Source: a virus
Direction: 5' to 3' (one strand)
DNA length: 64,000 nt
IMG/VR virus record: IMGVR_UViG_3300008448_000060
Span: 1 to 64,000 of that record
How positions within the stretch are numbered: position 1 is the stretch's first letter; each line of letters opens with the position of its first letter. Shown one piece after another: positions 46,885 to 54,490 of this stretch. A program made the position numbers and the translations under genes. The notes below the pieces were generated by a model, which ran no database searches, had not been told where the DNA came from, and worked only from the letters and a program-made list of their open reading frames with translations.

Positions 46885-49092
46885 ATGAATAAAAAAGATT
46901 TATTAGCGAAACTACTTTCTACTGAAAATATAACTGTTTTAAGACAGCCTGTTGCGACTGCATCTTTTAACGTTGAAACTAGAGTTCTTACTCTTCCTGT
47001 CTGGAAGAACCTTTCCGAAAATATCGAAAATATGTTGATTGCCCATGAAGTAGGGCATGCTCTTTACACTCCATTTAGAAAATCAGAAACAGAAGAATTT
47101 AATAATAATAAACTATTACATTCTTGGGCGAATGTTATTGAGGATGTTAGGATTGAAAAGAAAATACAAAACGAATATCCAGGATTGAAAAAAGACTTTG
47201 TTTCAGCTTATAAAGAATTAGTTGATAGAAATTTTTTTGGTGTTAAAGGTAGAGATTTAGTGAAAGAACAATTTATTAATAAAGCAAATTTATTTTATAA
47301 AGCTGGTTATAATTGTGGTGTTAAATTTACAGCAGAAGAATATGGTTATATAAAAGAAATTGATAATTGCGAAACGTTTGATGATGTTATGAAGTTAGCG
47401 AAAAAACTTACTGCTTATTCTGTTGCTAAAAAAGAATTAGAAAAACAAGCTTTAGAAAAACTTGCTGCACTGTACTTACAAAATGGTGATGAGAATGAAC
47501 AAGGTGAACAACTTAAAGATTCTTTAAAAGGTCTTCTTATGGATGAACTGGACGCAGATGGAAATAAAATAGGTGGTTCTAAATCTAATCCTGAAACAAC
47601 TGTTCTTGAAACTGATAATACTACTGAAGAAACAATTCAAGATAAGTTTGATAATATGTTATCAAAACATACAAGTAATAATGAATTTGTTATTGTTGAC
47701 TATAATCCAAAATTTGTAGGATTTGATCCTTATGTACCATATAAAAAATATATGACAGATGTAGATGCTTGGTTAGCAATTAGAAAAACTAAGGAAGATT
47801 TAGAATTAGCGAATGCTAAAAAAGCAGGTCACGGAGGATGGGAAACTACTGAAGATAAAATAAGATTAGCGAGCATTGAATTCAATTCATATCTACAAGA
47901 AACCAAAAAAGAAGTAAATTACTTGCTTAAAGAATTTGAAATGAGAAAATCAGCAAATCAATATTATAAAACAAAAGAACATAAAACTGGTGTAATTGAT
48001 ATTAGGAAATTAGCATCTTATAAAATTAAAGAAGAAATATTTAAAACTATCCAATCATTACCAAAGGGAAAAAATCATGGAATGGTTATGTTAATGGATT
48101 GGTCTGGTAGTATGAGTGGCATATTAAAAGACGTTATTAAACAAGTTTATTTGATGACTAGTTTTTGCAAAATAGCAAATATACCATTTACTGTTCTTGC
48201 TTTCACTAATGGTATATCTGACTCTAATCCTGAGAAAGCATTATGTGATGTTGAAAGAACAAAACAATTTGGTGAAAGATATATACCCTATGATGATAAA
48301 CTATCGCCTGAAGAAAATCAAGCTAGAAAGTCAATTACAAATCAATTAGATGTTGAGATGTTTAGAGTTGTTGAAATTTTATCTAATAAAATGAACAAAG
48401 AAGAATATAATAAAATGGGTGCTTTATTATTCTCTGAAGTATATAAAAATGTTTCTAATTATAAATTAGCATCAACACCTTTAAATGAATCTTTATATTA
48501 TATGATTGATTTCTTACCAAGATTTAAAAAATTAAATAATGTTCAAAAACTTTCTTTTATAGTATTAACAGATGGCGAAGGACATAGCATCCAGCCAAGA
48601 CGTTTTGAATCTTACAGTTATTCTATAAAAAAACATTTATATCTTAGGAAAGATAATAAAGAATATGAATTTAAAACATATATGCAAACTGGTACTTTAA
48701 TTAAAATAATAAAAGATCAAGATCCAAATACAACTTGTCTTGCGTTTTCTTTAATAAGAAACAATAGAAGACATATAAGCAATACATTATCTCATTTAAA
48801 CAGTTATACAAATGATGGTCAGTTTGGAAATGCTGACGAATCTACAGTAATTAAAATAGCAAAAGATTTTAAAGAATTAGGTGCTTCTGCATTAAAACAA
48901 GTTAATTCTTATGATGAATATTATTTAATCCCAATAGAAAATATTAAACCTGAAGCTTTAAATATTGTTAATGATTTGACTTCTACAAAAGAAAAAACAG
49001 CAAATCAAATAGCAAAATCATTTACTAAGCTTTTAAAACAAAATAGAAATAGTAGATTCTTATTAACTTCTTTTGCAAAGCAGGTAGCATAA
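46885..49092 (+). CDS. Zinc-metalloprotease-like/VWA-domain protein (CobT-like partner), 735 aa
   Basis: Two domains. Residues about 30-100 contain HEVGH (54-58) and NVIEDVRIEKK (83-93), the metal-binding histidine pair and a likely third ligand of a zinc peptidase. Residues about 395-560 are a von Willebrand A domain with the metal-site motif DWSGS (405-409) and later LTDGEGHSIQPRR. The middle (about 185-260) is acidic and variable, like CobT. Such VWA proteins work with MoxR/CobS-type AAA+ ATPases, and one is encoded 580 bases downstream. In cyanophage genomes similar pairs are labelled cobalt-chelatase subunits, but cobalt insertion is doubtful because there is no CobN. Substrate unknown. 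Confidence 0.75.
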   Translation: MNKKDLLAKLLSTENITVLRQPVATASFNVETRVLTLPVWKNLSENIENMLIAHEVGHALYTPFRKSETEEFNNNKLLHSWANVIEDVRIEKKIQNEYPGLKKDFVSAYKELVDRNFFGVKGRDLVKEQFINKANLFYKAGYNCGVKFTAEEYGYIKEIDNCETFDDVMKLAKKLTAYSVAKKELEKQALEKLAALYLQNGDENEQGEQLKDSLKGLLMDELDADGNKIGGSKSNPETTVLETDNTTEETIQDKFDNMLSKHTSNNEFVIVDYNPKFVGFDPYVPYKKYMTDVDAWLAIRKTKEDLELANAKKAGHGGWETTEDKIRLASIEFNSYLQETKKEVNYLLKEFEMRKSANQYYKTKEHKTGVIDIRKLASYKIKEEIFKTIQSLPKGKNHGMVMLMDWSGSMSGILKDVIKQVYLMTSFCKIANIPFTVLAFTNGISDSNPEKALCDVERTKQFGERYIPYDDKLSPEENQARKSITNQLDVEMFRVVEILSNKMNKEEYNKMGALLFSEVYKNVSNYKLASTPLNESLYYMIDFLPRFKKLNNVQKLSFIVLTDGEGHSIQPRRFESYSYSIKKHLYLRKDNKEYEFKTYMQTGTLIKIIKDQDPNTTCLAFSLIRNNRRHISNTLSHLNSYTNDGQFGNADESTVIKIAKDFKELGASALKQVNSYDEYYLIPIENIKPEALNIVNDLTSTKEKTANQIAKSFTKLLKQNRNSRFLLTSFAKQVA

Positions 49093-49409
49093 TGGCTGAA
49101 ACAATATCATTAAAAGATAAAATTATAGAGTTAAGATCTAAAATACTTATACATTCTTATATGTATTGGTATAAAGATAATCCTCTTGTGTCTGATACTT
49201 TATTTGATGCTTGGAAAAAACAATTAGTTGAATATCAAGCTGAACATAAACAAAAATTTCCTAATGAGAGAATAGAATTTTTTGAAACTGCATTTATTAA
49301 TTGGGATGGCACTAATTCAAAAAGTCTTCCTTTGTTTGATGAGTGGATTACGAATAGAGTTGAAGTGCTTGACAAATATAAAAATGCGACTCCATATTTT
49401 AATATTTAA
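49092..49409 (+). CDS. Protein resembling the Ia (NMN-binding) domain of NAD-dependent DNA ligase, 105 aa
   Basis: KIIELRSKILIHSYMYWYKD followed by NPLVSDTLFDAWKKQLVEYQ copies the spacing of ligase LigA domain Ia, in which a helix ending HxYYxxDxPxxSDxxYDxL binds the NMN part of NAD. There is no adenylation domain, so it cannot ligate alone. It overlaps the VWA gene stop (TAATG). It could sense or hydrolyse NAD, or be a partner of an unlinked ligase; this is inference. Resemblance is from memory only. Confidence 0.45.
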   Translation: MAETISLKDKIIELRSKILIHSYMYWYKDNPLVSDTLFDAWKKQLVEYQAEHKQKFPNERIEFFETAFINWDGTNSKSLPLFDEWITNRVEVLDKYKNATPYFNI

Positions 49410-49566
49410 ATTTATGATATTACTATCCTTATCTGGTTGTTTTGGTTCTACACTATTTACTTTGGGTGAAATTAAAATAACCACTGGGGATGTAATGACA
49501 AAAATAGTTAAAATTATACCAAAAAACGATGAAAATCTAGAAGACTACGAAAATAAAAAACTATAA
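49384..49566 (+). CDS. Small lipoprotein, 60 aa
   Basis: Starting at the ATG 26 bases inside the preceding gene gives MRLHILIFKFMILLSLSGCF: a basic N-terminus, hydrophobic core and the lipobox LSGC (Cys19). The mature part is about 40 charged residues. A start at the internal methionine would lack the basic N-terminus. It could be an outer-membrane spanin-type or other envelope protein; not decidable. Confidence 0.5.
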   Translation: MRLHILIFKFMILLSLSGCFGSTLFTLGEIKITTGDVMTKIVKIIPKNDENLEDYENKKL

Positions 49567-49592
49567 TATGACTAAACCATTGAAATATATAT

Positions 49593-49606
49593 CTTTTTTA
49601 TTTTCT
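49593..49606 (+). promoter_or_regulatory. T-rich box shared with the VWA-gene promoter
   Basis: Second copy of CTTTTTTATTTTCT, seven bases upstream of the -35 box at 49614. The same motif precedes the promoter at 46843. Confidence 0.5.
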
Positions 49607-49613
49607 GGAAGTA

Positions 49614-49642
49614 TATACTTTTTCAACGAATTATGCTATAAT
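49614..49642 (+). promoter_or_regulatory. Promoter of the CobS-like ATPase gene
   Basis: TATACT, 17 bases, TATAAT at 49637-49642. Predicted start about 49649, which excludes the upstream ATG at 49645 as a start codon. Leader about 26 bases containing AAAAAAGG. Confidence 0.75.
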
Positions 49643-49674
49643 ATATGTATAAACCAACTAAAAAAGGCAAATAT

Positions 49675-50844
49675 ATGATGAATAATGCGAATATAAAAAA
49701 GTTTGTAGAATCTCTACATAAATCTTATTCCAATGATGAGAATAAATTTAATTGGAAACAGATTGTTAAAGTTTTTAAAACTACTAAGTTTGACAACAAA
49801 TCAGAAGTTTATAACTGGGTGAAAGCCCAAAAAACTGGGAGAGGATCTTATATTATTCCTCTTTCAAGTGTTTCTTCTTCAGTGACAAATAATGTTGTTA
49901 AAATTGATACTGTAAAATCTGAATCTTCTAATTTAGATGTTAAGTCTTTAGTTCCAATTAGAGATAGTAATTATGTCCCATTCGGAAATTATAAAGACTT
50001 AGAAACTATCATAACTTCTAGACAATTTTATCCAACATTTGTGACTGGACCGACTGGTAATGGTAAATCTACTTCGATTGAACAAATTTGTGCAAAACAT
50101 AAAATTTCTTTAATTAGAGTTAATTTAAACAGCTTAACAGACGAAGATCAATTAATCGGTACTAAAACACTTGTCGATGGTAATATACAAATCGTAGAGG
50201 GACCAGTTGTTATAGCAATGAGATTAGGAATCCCATTATTGCTTGATGAGATCGATGCTGGTGGTGCTAATACTCTATTATGTTTACAACCAATTCTAGA
50301 GGGTAAGCCATTCTACTTTAAATTAAAGAACGAGATTATCGTTCCAAAAAATGGTTTTAATATATTCGCCACAGCGAATACCAAAGGCAAAGGTTCAGAA
50401 GATGGAAGATATATTGGTACGAATGTTTTGAATGAAGCATTTCTAGAGAGATTTGCTGTGACATTCCAACAAGAATATCCAACACCATCGATTGAATTAA
50501 AGATTGTTAAAAATCTGATGGACTCTTATAAATGTAAGAATGATAAATTCGCTCAGACTCTAGTTAAGTGGGCTGATGTGATTAGAAAAACAAATGAATC
50601 AGGTGGTGTTGATGAAACAATTACTACAAGAAGATTGGTTCATATTGTAAGAGCATATTCAGTATTTAAAGATATTGATAAATCTATACAGTTATGTACA
50701 AATAGATTCGATGAAGCAACAAGACTTGCTTTTATTGATTTGTTTGACAAAGTATCAAATAACAGAGAAACTTCGGCTCCGAAACCATCAGAGTCTGAAG
50801 TTGCGAGTGCTGTAGTTAATCAACAACAAACAGTGAGTGCTTAA
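49675..50844 (+). CDS. cobS: CobS/MoxR-like AAA+ ATPase, 389 aa
   Basis: Walker A GPTGNGKST at 125-133, Walker B LLLDEIDA at 188-195, and a sensor/arginine region after NIFATANTKG and FLERFAVTFQQEYP, the layout of CobS and MoxR ATPases. The label CobS follows marine phage usage, but its natural partner here is probably the VWA protein. Residues about 25-65 (FNWKQIVKVFKTTKFDNKSE, NWVKAQ, GRGSYIIP) resemble the core of the two small proteins encoded downstream. The start chosen is the first ATG after the predicted transcription start. Confidence 0.85.
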   Translation: MMNNANIKKFVESLHKSYSNDENKFNWKQIVKVFKTTKFDNKSEVYNWVKAQKTGRGSYIIPLSSVSSSVTNNVVKIDTVKSESSNLDVKSLVPIRDSNYVPFGNYKDLETIITSRQFYPTFVTGPTGNGKSTSIEQICAKHKISLIRVNLNSLTDEDQLIGTKTLVDGNIQIVEGPVVIAMRLGIPLLLDEIDAGGANTLLCLQPILEGKPFYFKLKNEIIVPKNGFNIFATANTKGKGSEDGRYIGTNVLNEAFLERFAVTFQQEYPTPSIELKIVKNLMDSYKCKNDKFAQTLVKWADVIRKTNESGGVDETITTRRLVHIVRAYSVFKDIDKSIQLCTNRFDEATRLAFIDLFDKVSNNRETSAPKPSESEVASAVVNQQQTVSA

Positions 50845-51209
50845 TGCTAACTTGGAATTCACTTACTAAATCACAAAAACGTTGGGTAGAAAACGTTTCT
50901 AAAATTCTACCCGATTGTGTAAGTAAAGGGTATATTACAGCAACACAATGTTATGACTCTTTTAAGCAATTAGAAAAACAAAGAGTTTCAGGTAGTCCAA
51001 AAATTGGATATCCAAATTGGTTGTTTAAACTTAATAAAATTAAAAGAGGAATATACTTATTTCCAGCAGAGGGAGTGACAGTACAAAAAGCATCTCAATC
51101 TTTAAATGGTAAAGCTGAACCAATTGTTATTACTAGTAGAGTATCAGAAGAAGATAAATCATTTTTAAATGATTTAAAAGCTTTTGGTATTGATATAAGA
51201 GTTTCTTAA
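50844..51209 (+). CDS. Small protein paralogous to 51309 and to the CobS-like N-terminus, 121 aa
   Basis: The core KSQKRWVENVSKILPDCVSK, then YPNWLFKLNKIKRGIYLFPA, is matched in the next gene by KAQRKWVDAVITIFPNLEKT and YPNWLFKTNKISPGVYFFPA. The NW...GxYxxP spacing also appears in the N-terminal part of the ATPase just upstream. Overlaps the ATPase stop (TAATG), so it is coexpressed. Likely an adaptor or regulator of that ATPase. Function unknown. Confidence 0.6.
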   Translation: MLTWNSLTKSQKRWVENVSKILPDCVSKGYITATQCYDSFKQLEKQRVSGSPKIGYPNWLFKLNKIKRGIYLFPAEGVTVQKASQSLNGKAEPIVITSRVSEEDKSFLNDLKAFGIDIRVS

Positions 51210-51228
51210 TGGGAGTTTTTATTAAATT

Positions 51229-51278
51229 GTAAAGTGGGAGTCCCATATAAGAAATTATCCTTTTTTCTCCCACTTTAC
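51229..51278 (+). promoter_or_regulatory. 12-bp inverted repeat overlapping a promoter
   Basis: GTAAAGTGGGAG at 51229-51240 and its perfect complement CTCCCACTTTAC at 51267-51278, separated by 26 bases. The right arm contains most of the -35 box TTTACT (51274-51279) of the promoter for the second small paralogue. It looks like an operator; an RNA stem of the upstream transcript is the alternative. Confidence 0.55.
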
Positions 51279-51302
51279 TTACAATAAAATTTATAATATA
51301 AT
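51274..51302 (+). promoter_or_regulatory. Early promoter of the second paralogue (leaderless)
   Basis: TTTACT, 17 bases, TATAAT at 51297-51302. Predicted start 51309 equals the A of the ATG. Confidence 0.8.
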
Positions 51303-51308
51303 ATTGAT

Positions 51309-51656
51309 ATGATAACATACGATAATGCTTCTAAAGCTCAAAGAAAATGGGTTGATGCAGTAATTACAATTTTCCCAAATCTTGAGAAAACTGGAGTAAT
51401 TTCAGCAGCAGAATGTTATTCGGCTCATATGAATTTATTAAAAAATCGTAAAGCAGATTCAGATAAAATTGGATACCCAAATTGGTTGTTTAAAACTAAT
51501 AAAATAAGTCCAGGAGTTTATTTTTTTCCTGCGAAAGGATTAAATCCTGATAATATAGTTAAAACTATTCCAGTGGGAGATTCTAATATAAGAGCAGAAG
51601 TATCAAAAACAGAAGAAGATAAGCAATTTTTTAAAGATGTATTAACTAATGTATAA
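51309..51656 (+). CDS. Small protein paralogous to 50844, 115 aa
   Basis: Second copy of the small protein downstream of the CobS-like ATPase; shares KAQRKWV, IGYPNWLFK and GVYFFPA. The C-terminus ends with EEDKQFFKDVLTNV, parallel to EEDKSFLNDLKAF of the first copy. The gene has its own promoter with the ATG at the predicted transcript start. Unknown function; probably binds the same partner as its paralogue. Confidence 0.6.
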   Translation: MITYDNASKAQRKWVDAVITIFPNLEKTGVISAAECYSAHMNLLKNRKADSDKIGYPNWLFKTNKISPGVYFFPAKGLNPDNIVKTIPVGDSNIRAEVSKTEEDKQFFKDVLTNV

Positions 51657-51930
51657 ATTTAACGAAGATAAACTATTAAAAGAATTTAAACAATATATTG
51701 ACCAAACATATAAAGGTCATTATTCTAAAAAGAAATTTCAATCAACAGAGTTCATCGTTGATTGTGGTCATGGTCTAGGATTTACACTAGGCAATGTTTT
51801 AAAATATGCTCAAAGGTATGGGCATAAAGATGGACAAAATCGTAAAGATCTTTTAAAGATTTTACACTATGCTCTTCTTGCTTTATATATACACGATCAA
51901 GGAGAAAAACTTAATAATGAAAAGGAGTGA
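51649..51930 (+). CDS. DUF3310-like protein, 93 aa
   Basis: GFTLGNVLKYAQRYGHKDGQ followed by NRKDLLKILHYALLALYIHD fits the short conserved region of DUF3310 proteins common in phages (GN.LKY..R.G.K.G...DL.KA..Y). They are sometimes called nucleotide-kinase-like, but this is not established. Overlaps the previous gene by 8 bases. Confidence 0.55.
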   Translation: MYKFNEDKLLKEFKQYIDQTYKGHYSKKKFQSTEFIVDCGHGLGFTLGNVLKYAQRYGHKDGQNRKDLLKILHYALLALYIHDQGEKLNNEKE

Positions 51931-51932
51931 GA

Positions 51933-52634
51933 ATGAAACTAAGTAAAGAAACAATTGCGATTATGAAAAACTTCGCAGGAATTAATGCCAATCTAATGTT
52001 AAAGAATGGTAATAAAATATCAACAATATCGCCAGCAAAAAGTGTAATGGCTGTAGCACAAATTTCAGAGAATTTGCCAATCAATGGTTCTGGAAATTTT
52101 GGCATATACGAATTAAACGATTTTTTATCAGCTTATACATTAATGGAAGATGCAGATTTAACATTTGGTGATAATTTTTGTATGATTTCTAAAGGTCATC
52201 AAAAAATTAAATTCTATTCAGCAGCAAGTGAAATGCTACTTGTTCCATCAAAAGAAAGTTTGCCTGTTTCTAATGATGTATCTTTTAATTTAAAAGCAGC
52301 AGATTTAGATATGATTTCAAAGTCAGCAGCAATTTTAAAAGTAAGCGATATATCAATCGTATCAAAAGATGGTAAAGTAAGTGTTGAAGTTGCTGATAAA
52401 AAAGCACAACAAGCTGCAAAATCAGGACAATCAACAGCTAATGCTTTTAATCTAGATATTGGTACGTCAGATAAAGAGTTTAAAGTAAATATGAAAGTTG
52501 AAAATTTACAAAAAATTGTACTTACAGATTATGTAGTGACAGTTGATAGCAAAAAACTATCTAAGTTTTCAGCAACTAAAGGTTCGCTAGTATATTACAT
52601 CGCAATCGAATCTGATTCTGTAATCGGCAAATAA
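51933..52634 (+). CDS. 45: Sliding clamp gp45
   Basis: Ring clamp for DNA polymerase and coactivator of late transcription with gp55. KLSKETIAIMKNFAGINANL matches the gp45 N-terminus and the body (FGIYELNDFLSAYTLMEDAD, VTVDSKKLSKFSATKGSLVY) follows it; 233 residues (T4: 228). The ATG after AAGGAG is used rather than the in-frame GTG that lies within the ribosome site. Confidence 0.93.
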   Translation: MKLSKETIAIMKNFAGINANLMLKNGNKISTISPAKSVMAVAQISENLPINGSGNFGIYELNDFLSAYTLMEDADLTFGDNFCMISKGHQKIKFYSAASEMLLVPSKESLPVSNDVSFNLKAADLDMISKSAAILKVSDISIVSKDGKVSVEVADKKAQQAAKSGQSTANAFNLDIGTSDKEFKVNMKVENLQKIVLTDYVVTVDSKKLSKFSATKGSLVYYIAIESDSVIGK

Positions 52635-52636
52635 TT

Positions 52637-52659
52637 TAATGGGAGGAATACTCCCATTA
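52637..52659 (+). promoter_or_regulatory. Hairpin between gp45 and gp44
   Basis: TAATGGGAG, GAATA, CTCCCATTA: a perfect 9-bp stem with a 5-base loop, two bases after the gp45 stop, without a poly-T run. It shares the GGGAG/CTCCC element with the inverted repeat at 51229. It may trim expression between clamp and clamp loader. Confidence 0.6.
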
Positions 52660-52676
52660 TACATCTATATTATATT

Positions 52677-53630
52677 ATGATAAACACATCTGAAAATCAA
52701 TTTGTTTGGGTTGAGAAGTATCGTCCTCGTACAATCAACGAATGTATCTTACCTAAAAATTTTAAACTTACATTAAAGTCTTTCATTAAAGGAGGACAGA
52801 TACCACATTTTCTATTTTATGGTACAGCAGGAGTTGGTAAGACTACTGTCGCTCGTGCATTATGTGATGAAATTGGTGCTGAGTATATAATCATAAATGG
52901 TTCAGAAGAGGGTCGTATGATTGACACTCTAAGAGTAAAGATTAAAGGATTCGCTTCAACTGTATCTTTGACTGCAGCAAAAAAAGTTATTATCCTAGAT
53001 GAAGCTGATTATATGACTCCGAATATAATGCAACCAGCTTTAAGAGCATTTATAGAAGAGTTCTCTTCTAATTGTAGATTTATACTTACTTGTAATTTTA
53101 AGAATAAAATTATTGATCCGATTAAATCAAGATGTTCTGTAGTTGACTTTAAAATACCAACTGATGAAAGAGCAATTATTGCTGCTGATTTTTTCAATAG
53201 AGTTATTGAGATTCTTGATAAAGAAAATATAAAATACGATAAGAAAGTAGTCGCTACTCTTATACAAAAGTTTTTTCCTGATTTTAGAAAAACATTAAAC
53301 GAACTACAAAGATATTCTGTAGGTGGTACTATCGATACAGGAGTTCTTGTAGGTGTATCAGACGAGTCTTATACAAAACTATTTAAATATTTAAAGAATA
53401 AAGAGTGGGATAAAATGCGTGAATGGGTTGATCTTAATTCAGATATTGATACTACAAATTTATTCTCAGAGATATTTGAAAAGTGCCAACCAGCAATTGA
53501 AAAGAATTCAATACCAGAGTTGGTTTTAATACTAGCAGATTATCAATACAAGTCAGCTTTCGTAGCAGATGCGAATATTAATAAGATTGCTGCAATGACA
53601 GAGATAATGAAAAAATGTCAGTGGAAGTAA
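52677..53630 (+). CDS. 44: Clamp loader ATPase gp44
   Basis: AAA+ subunit that opens and loads gp45. FVWVEKYRPRTINECILPKN is the standard loader start; Walker A GTAGVGKTT (49-57), Walker B ILDEADYM (106-113) and the arginine-finger SRC (151-153) are intact. Length 317 residues (T4: 319). The 3' end overlaps gene 62 by 16 bases. Confidence 0.96.
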   Translation: MINTSENQFVWVEKYRPRTINECILPKNFKLTLKSFIKGGQIPHFLFYGTAGVGKTTVARALCDEIGAEYIIINGSEEGRMIDTLRVKIKGFASTVSLTAAKKVIILDEADYMTPNIMQPALRAFIEEFSSNCRFILTCNFKNKIIDPIKSRCSVVDFKIPTDERAIIAADFFNRVIEILDKENIKYDKKVVATLIQKFFPDFRKTLNELQRYSVGGTIDTGVLVGVSDESYTKLFKYLKNKEWDKMREWVDLNSDIDTTNLFSEIFEKCQPAIEKNSIPELVLILADYQYKSAFVADANINKIAAMTEIMKKCQWK

Positions 53631-54025
53631 AAAAGTATAAAACGAATCCATTTAAGTTCGTCACAGCTATCAATTACAGTAAAGAAAACCTACACGAAAC
53701 AGAGACTTTCGAAGAAGATTATTTGCCTTATATTATTAATAGATCTCTCTCTATGTTCCCAGATACAGTCCAAATAGCTAATGAAATCAACATTTTGCAC
53801 TATGTTCCAAAGAAATGGCAATTTCTATTTTACCTAAATATAGTCGCTAAGAAGAAAAGATATTCGAATAAAAAGTGGGCAAAAAAATCTAAAGATTCTA
53901 ATGAACCCTTTATTATGGAATATTATAACGTTTCTGCTCAAAAAGCAAAAGAGATATTATCCCTTTTAAAACCAGAGCAGATTGAAATTATCAAATCAAA
54001 ATTTTATAAAGGTGGCACGCAATGA
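53615..54025 (+). CDS. 62: Clamp loader small subunit gp62
   Basis: NPFKFVTAINYSKENLHETE followed by DYLPYIINRSLSMFPDTVQI and LHYVPKKWQFLFYLNIVAKK is typical of gp62, which forms the 4:1 loader complex with gp44. Length 136 residues, shorter than T4 (187) as in marine relatives. Starts within gene 44 and overlaps regA (ATGA), so the three are translationally coupled. Confidence 0.92.
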   Translation: MSVEVKKYKTNPFKFVTAINYSKENLHETETFEEDYLPYIINRSLSMFPDTVQIANEINILHYVPKKWQFLFYLNIVAKKKRYSNKKWAKKSKDSNEPFIMEYYNVSAQKAKEILSLLKPEQIEIIKSKFYKGGTQ

Positions 54026-54489
54026 GTGAAATTGAAAATAAACAAGAGTCATTAGAGACTGTAAAAGAAGATTCAAATAAGTCTGTTCCATATGCATGGA
54101 GTCCAGACAAAATGTTAGAAGTTTTTCTGATCGAACCAGATAACTTTTTAAAAATTAGAGAAACATTAACACGTATCGGTATCGCAAGTCGTACTGATAA
54201 AAAACTATATCAATCTTGTCATATATTACATAAACAAGGAAGATATTTTATCGTTCATTTTAAAGAATTATTTTCTTTAGATGGAAAAGAATCTAATATT
54301 ACTACAAACGATATTGAAAGAAGAAATACAATAGCTGTATTACTGGCTGATTGGGGATTATTAAAAATTAAAGATCTTGCTCAAATTTCATCCAAAGCTT
54401 CTTTAAGTCAAATCAAAGTTTTAGCACATAAAGACAAAGCAGGTTGGGAACTTGTGGCTAAATATAACATTGGAAAAAGAGCGAAATAA
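54022..54489 (+). CDS. regA: Translational repressor RegA
   Basis: Represses early mRNAs by binding near their start codons. PDNFLKIRETLTRIGIASRT, then KKLYQSCHILHKQGRYFIVH and RRNTIAVLLADWGLLKIKDL are the RegA core. Length 155 residues versus 122 in T4; the extra is mainly about 27 N-terminal residues (MSEIENKQESLETVKEDSNK and on). The neighbourhood (44, 62, regA) is the T4 arrangement. Since several early mRNAs here appear leaderless, the way RegA finds its targets is of interest. Confidence 0.93.
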   Translation: MSEIENKQESLETVKEDSNKSVPYAWSPDKMLEVFLIEPDNFLKIRETLTRIGIASRTDKKLYQSCHILHKQGRYFIVHFKELFSLDGKESNITTNDIERRNTIAVLLADWGLLKIKDLAQISSKASLSQIKVLAHKDKAGWELVAKYNIGKRAK

Positions 54490-54490
54490 T

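Noticed and set aside
49645-49674. Upstream ATG giving a 10-residue longer CobS-like protein
   Set aside because: It lies just after the TATAAT box, before the predicted transcription start.
46885-50844. Cobalamin biosynthesis (cobS/cobT) as the function
   Set aside because: Kept only as a name: no CobN subunit, and a metalloprotease region in the partner argues for protein remodelling instead.
51927-51932. GTG start for gp45
   Set aside because: It is inside the AAGGAG ribosome site of the ATG at 51933.
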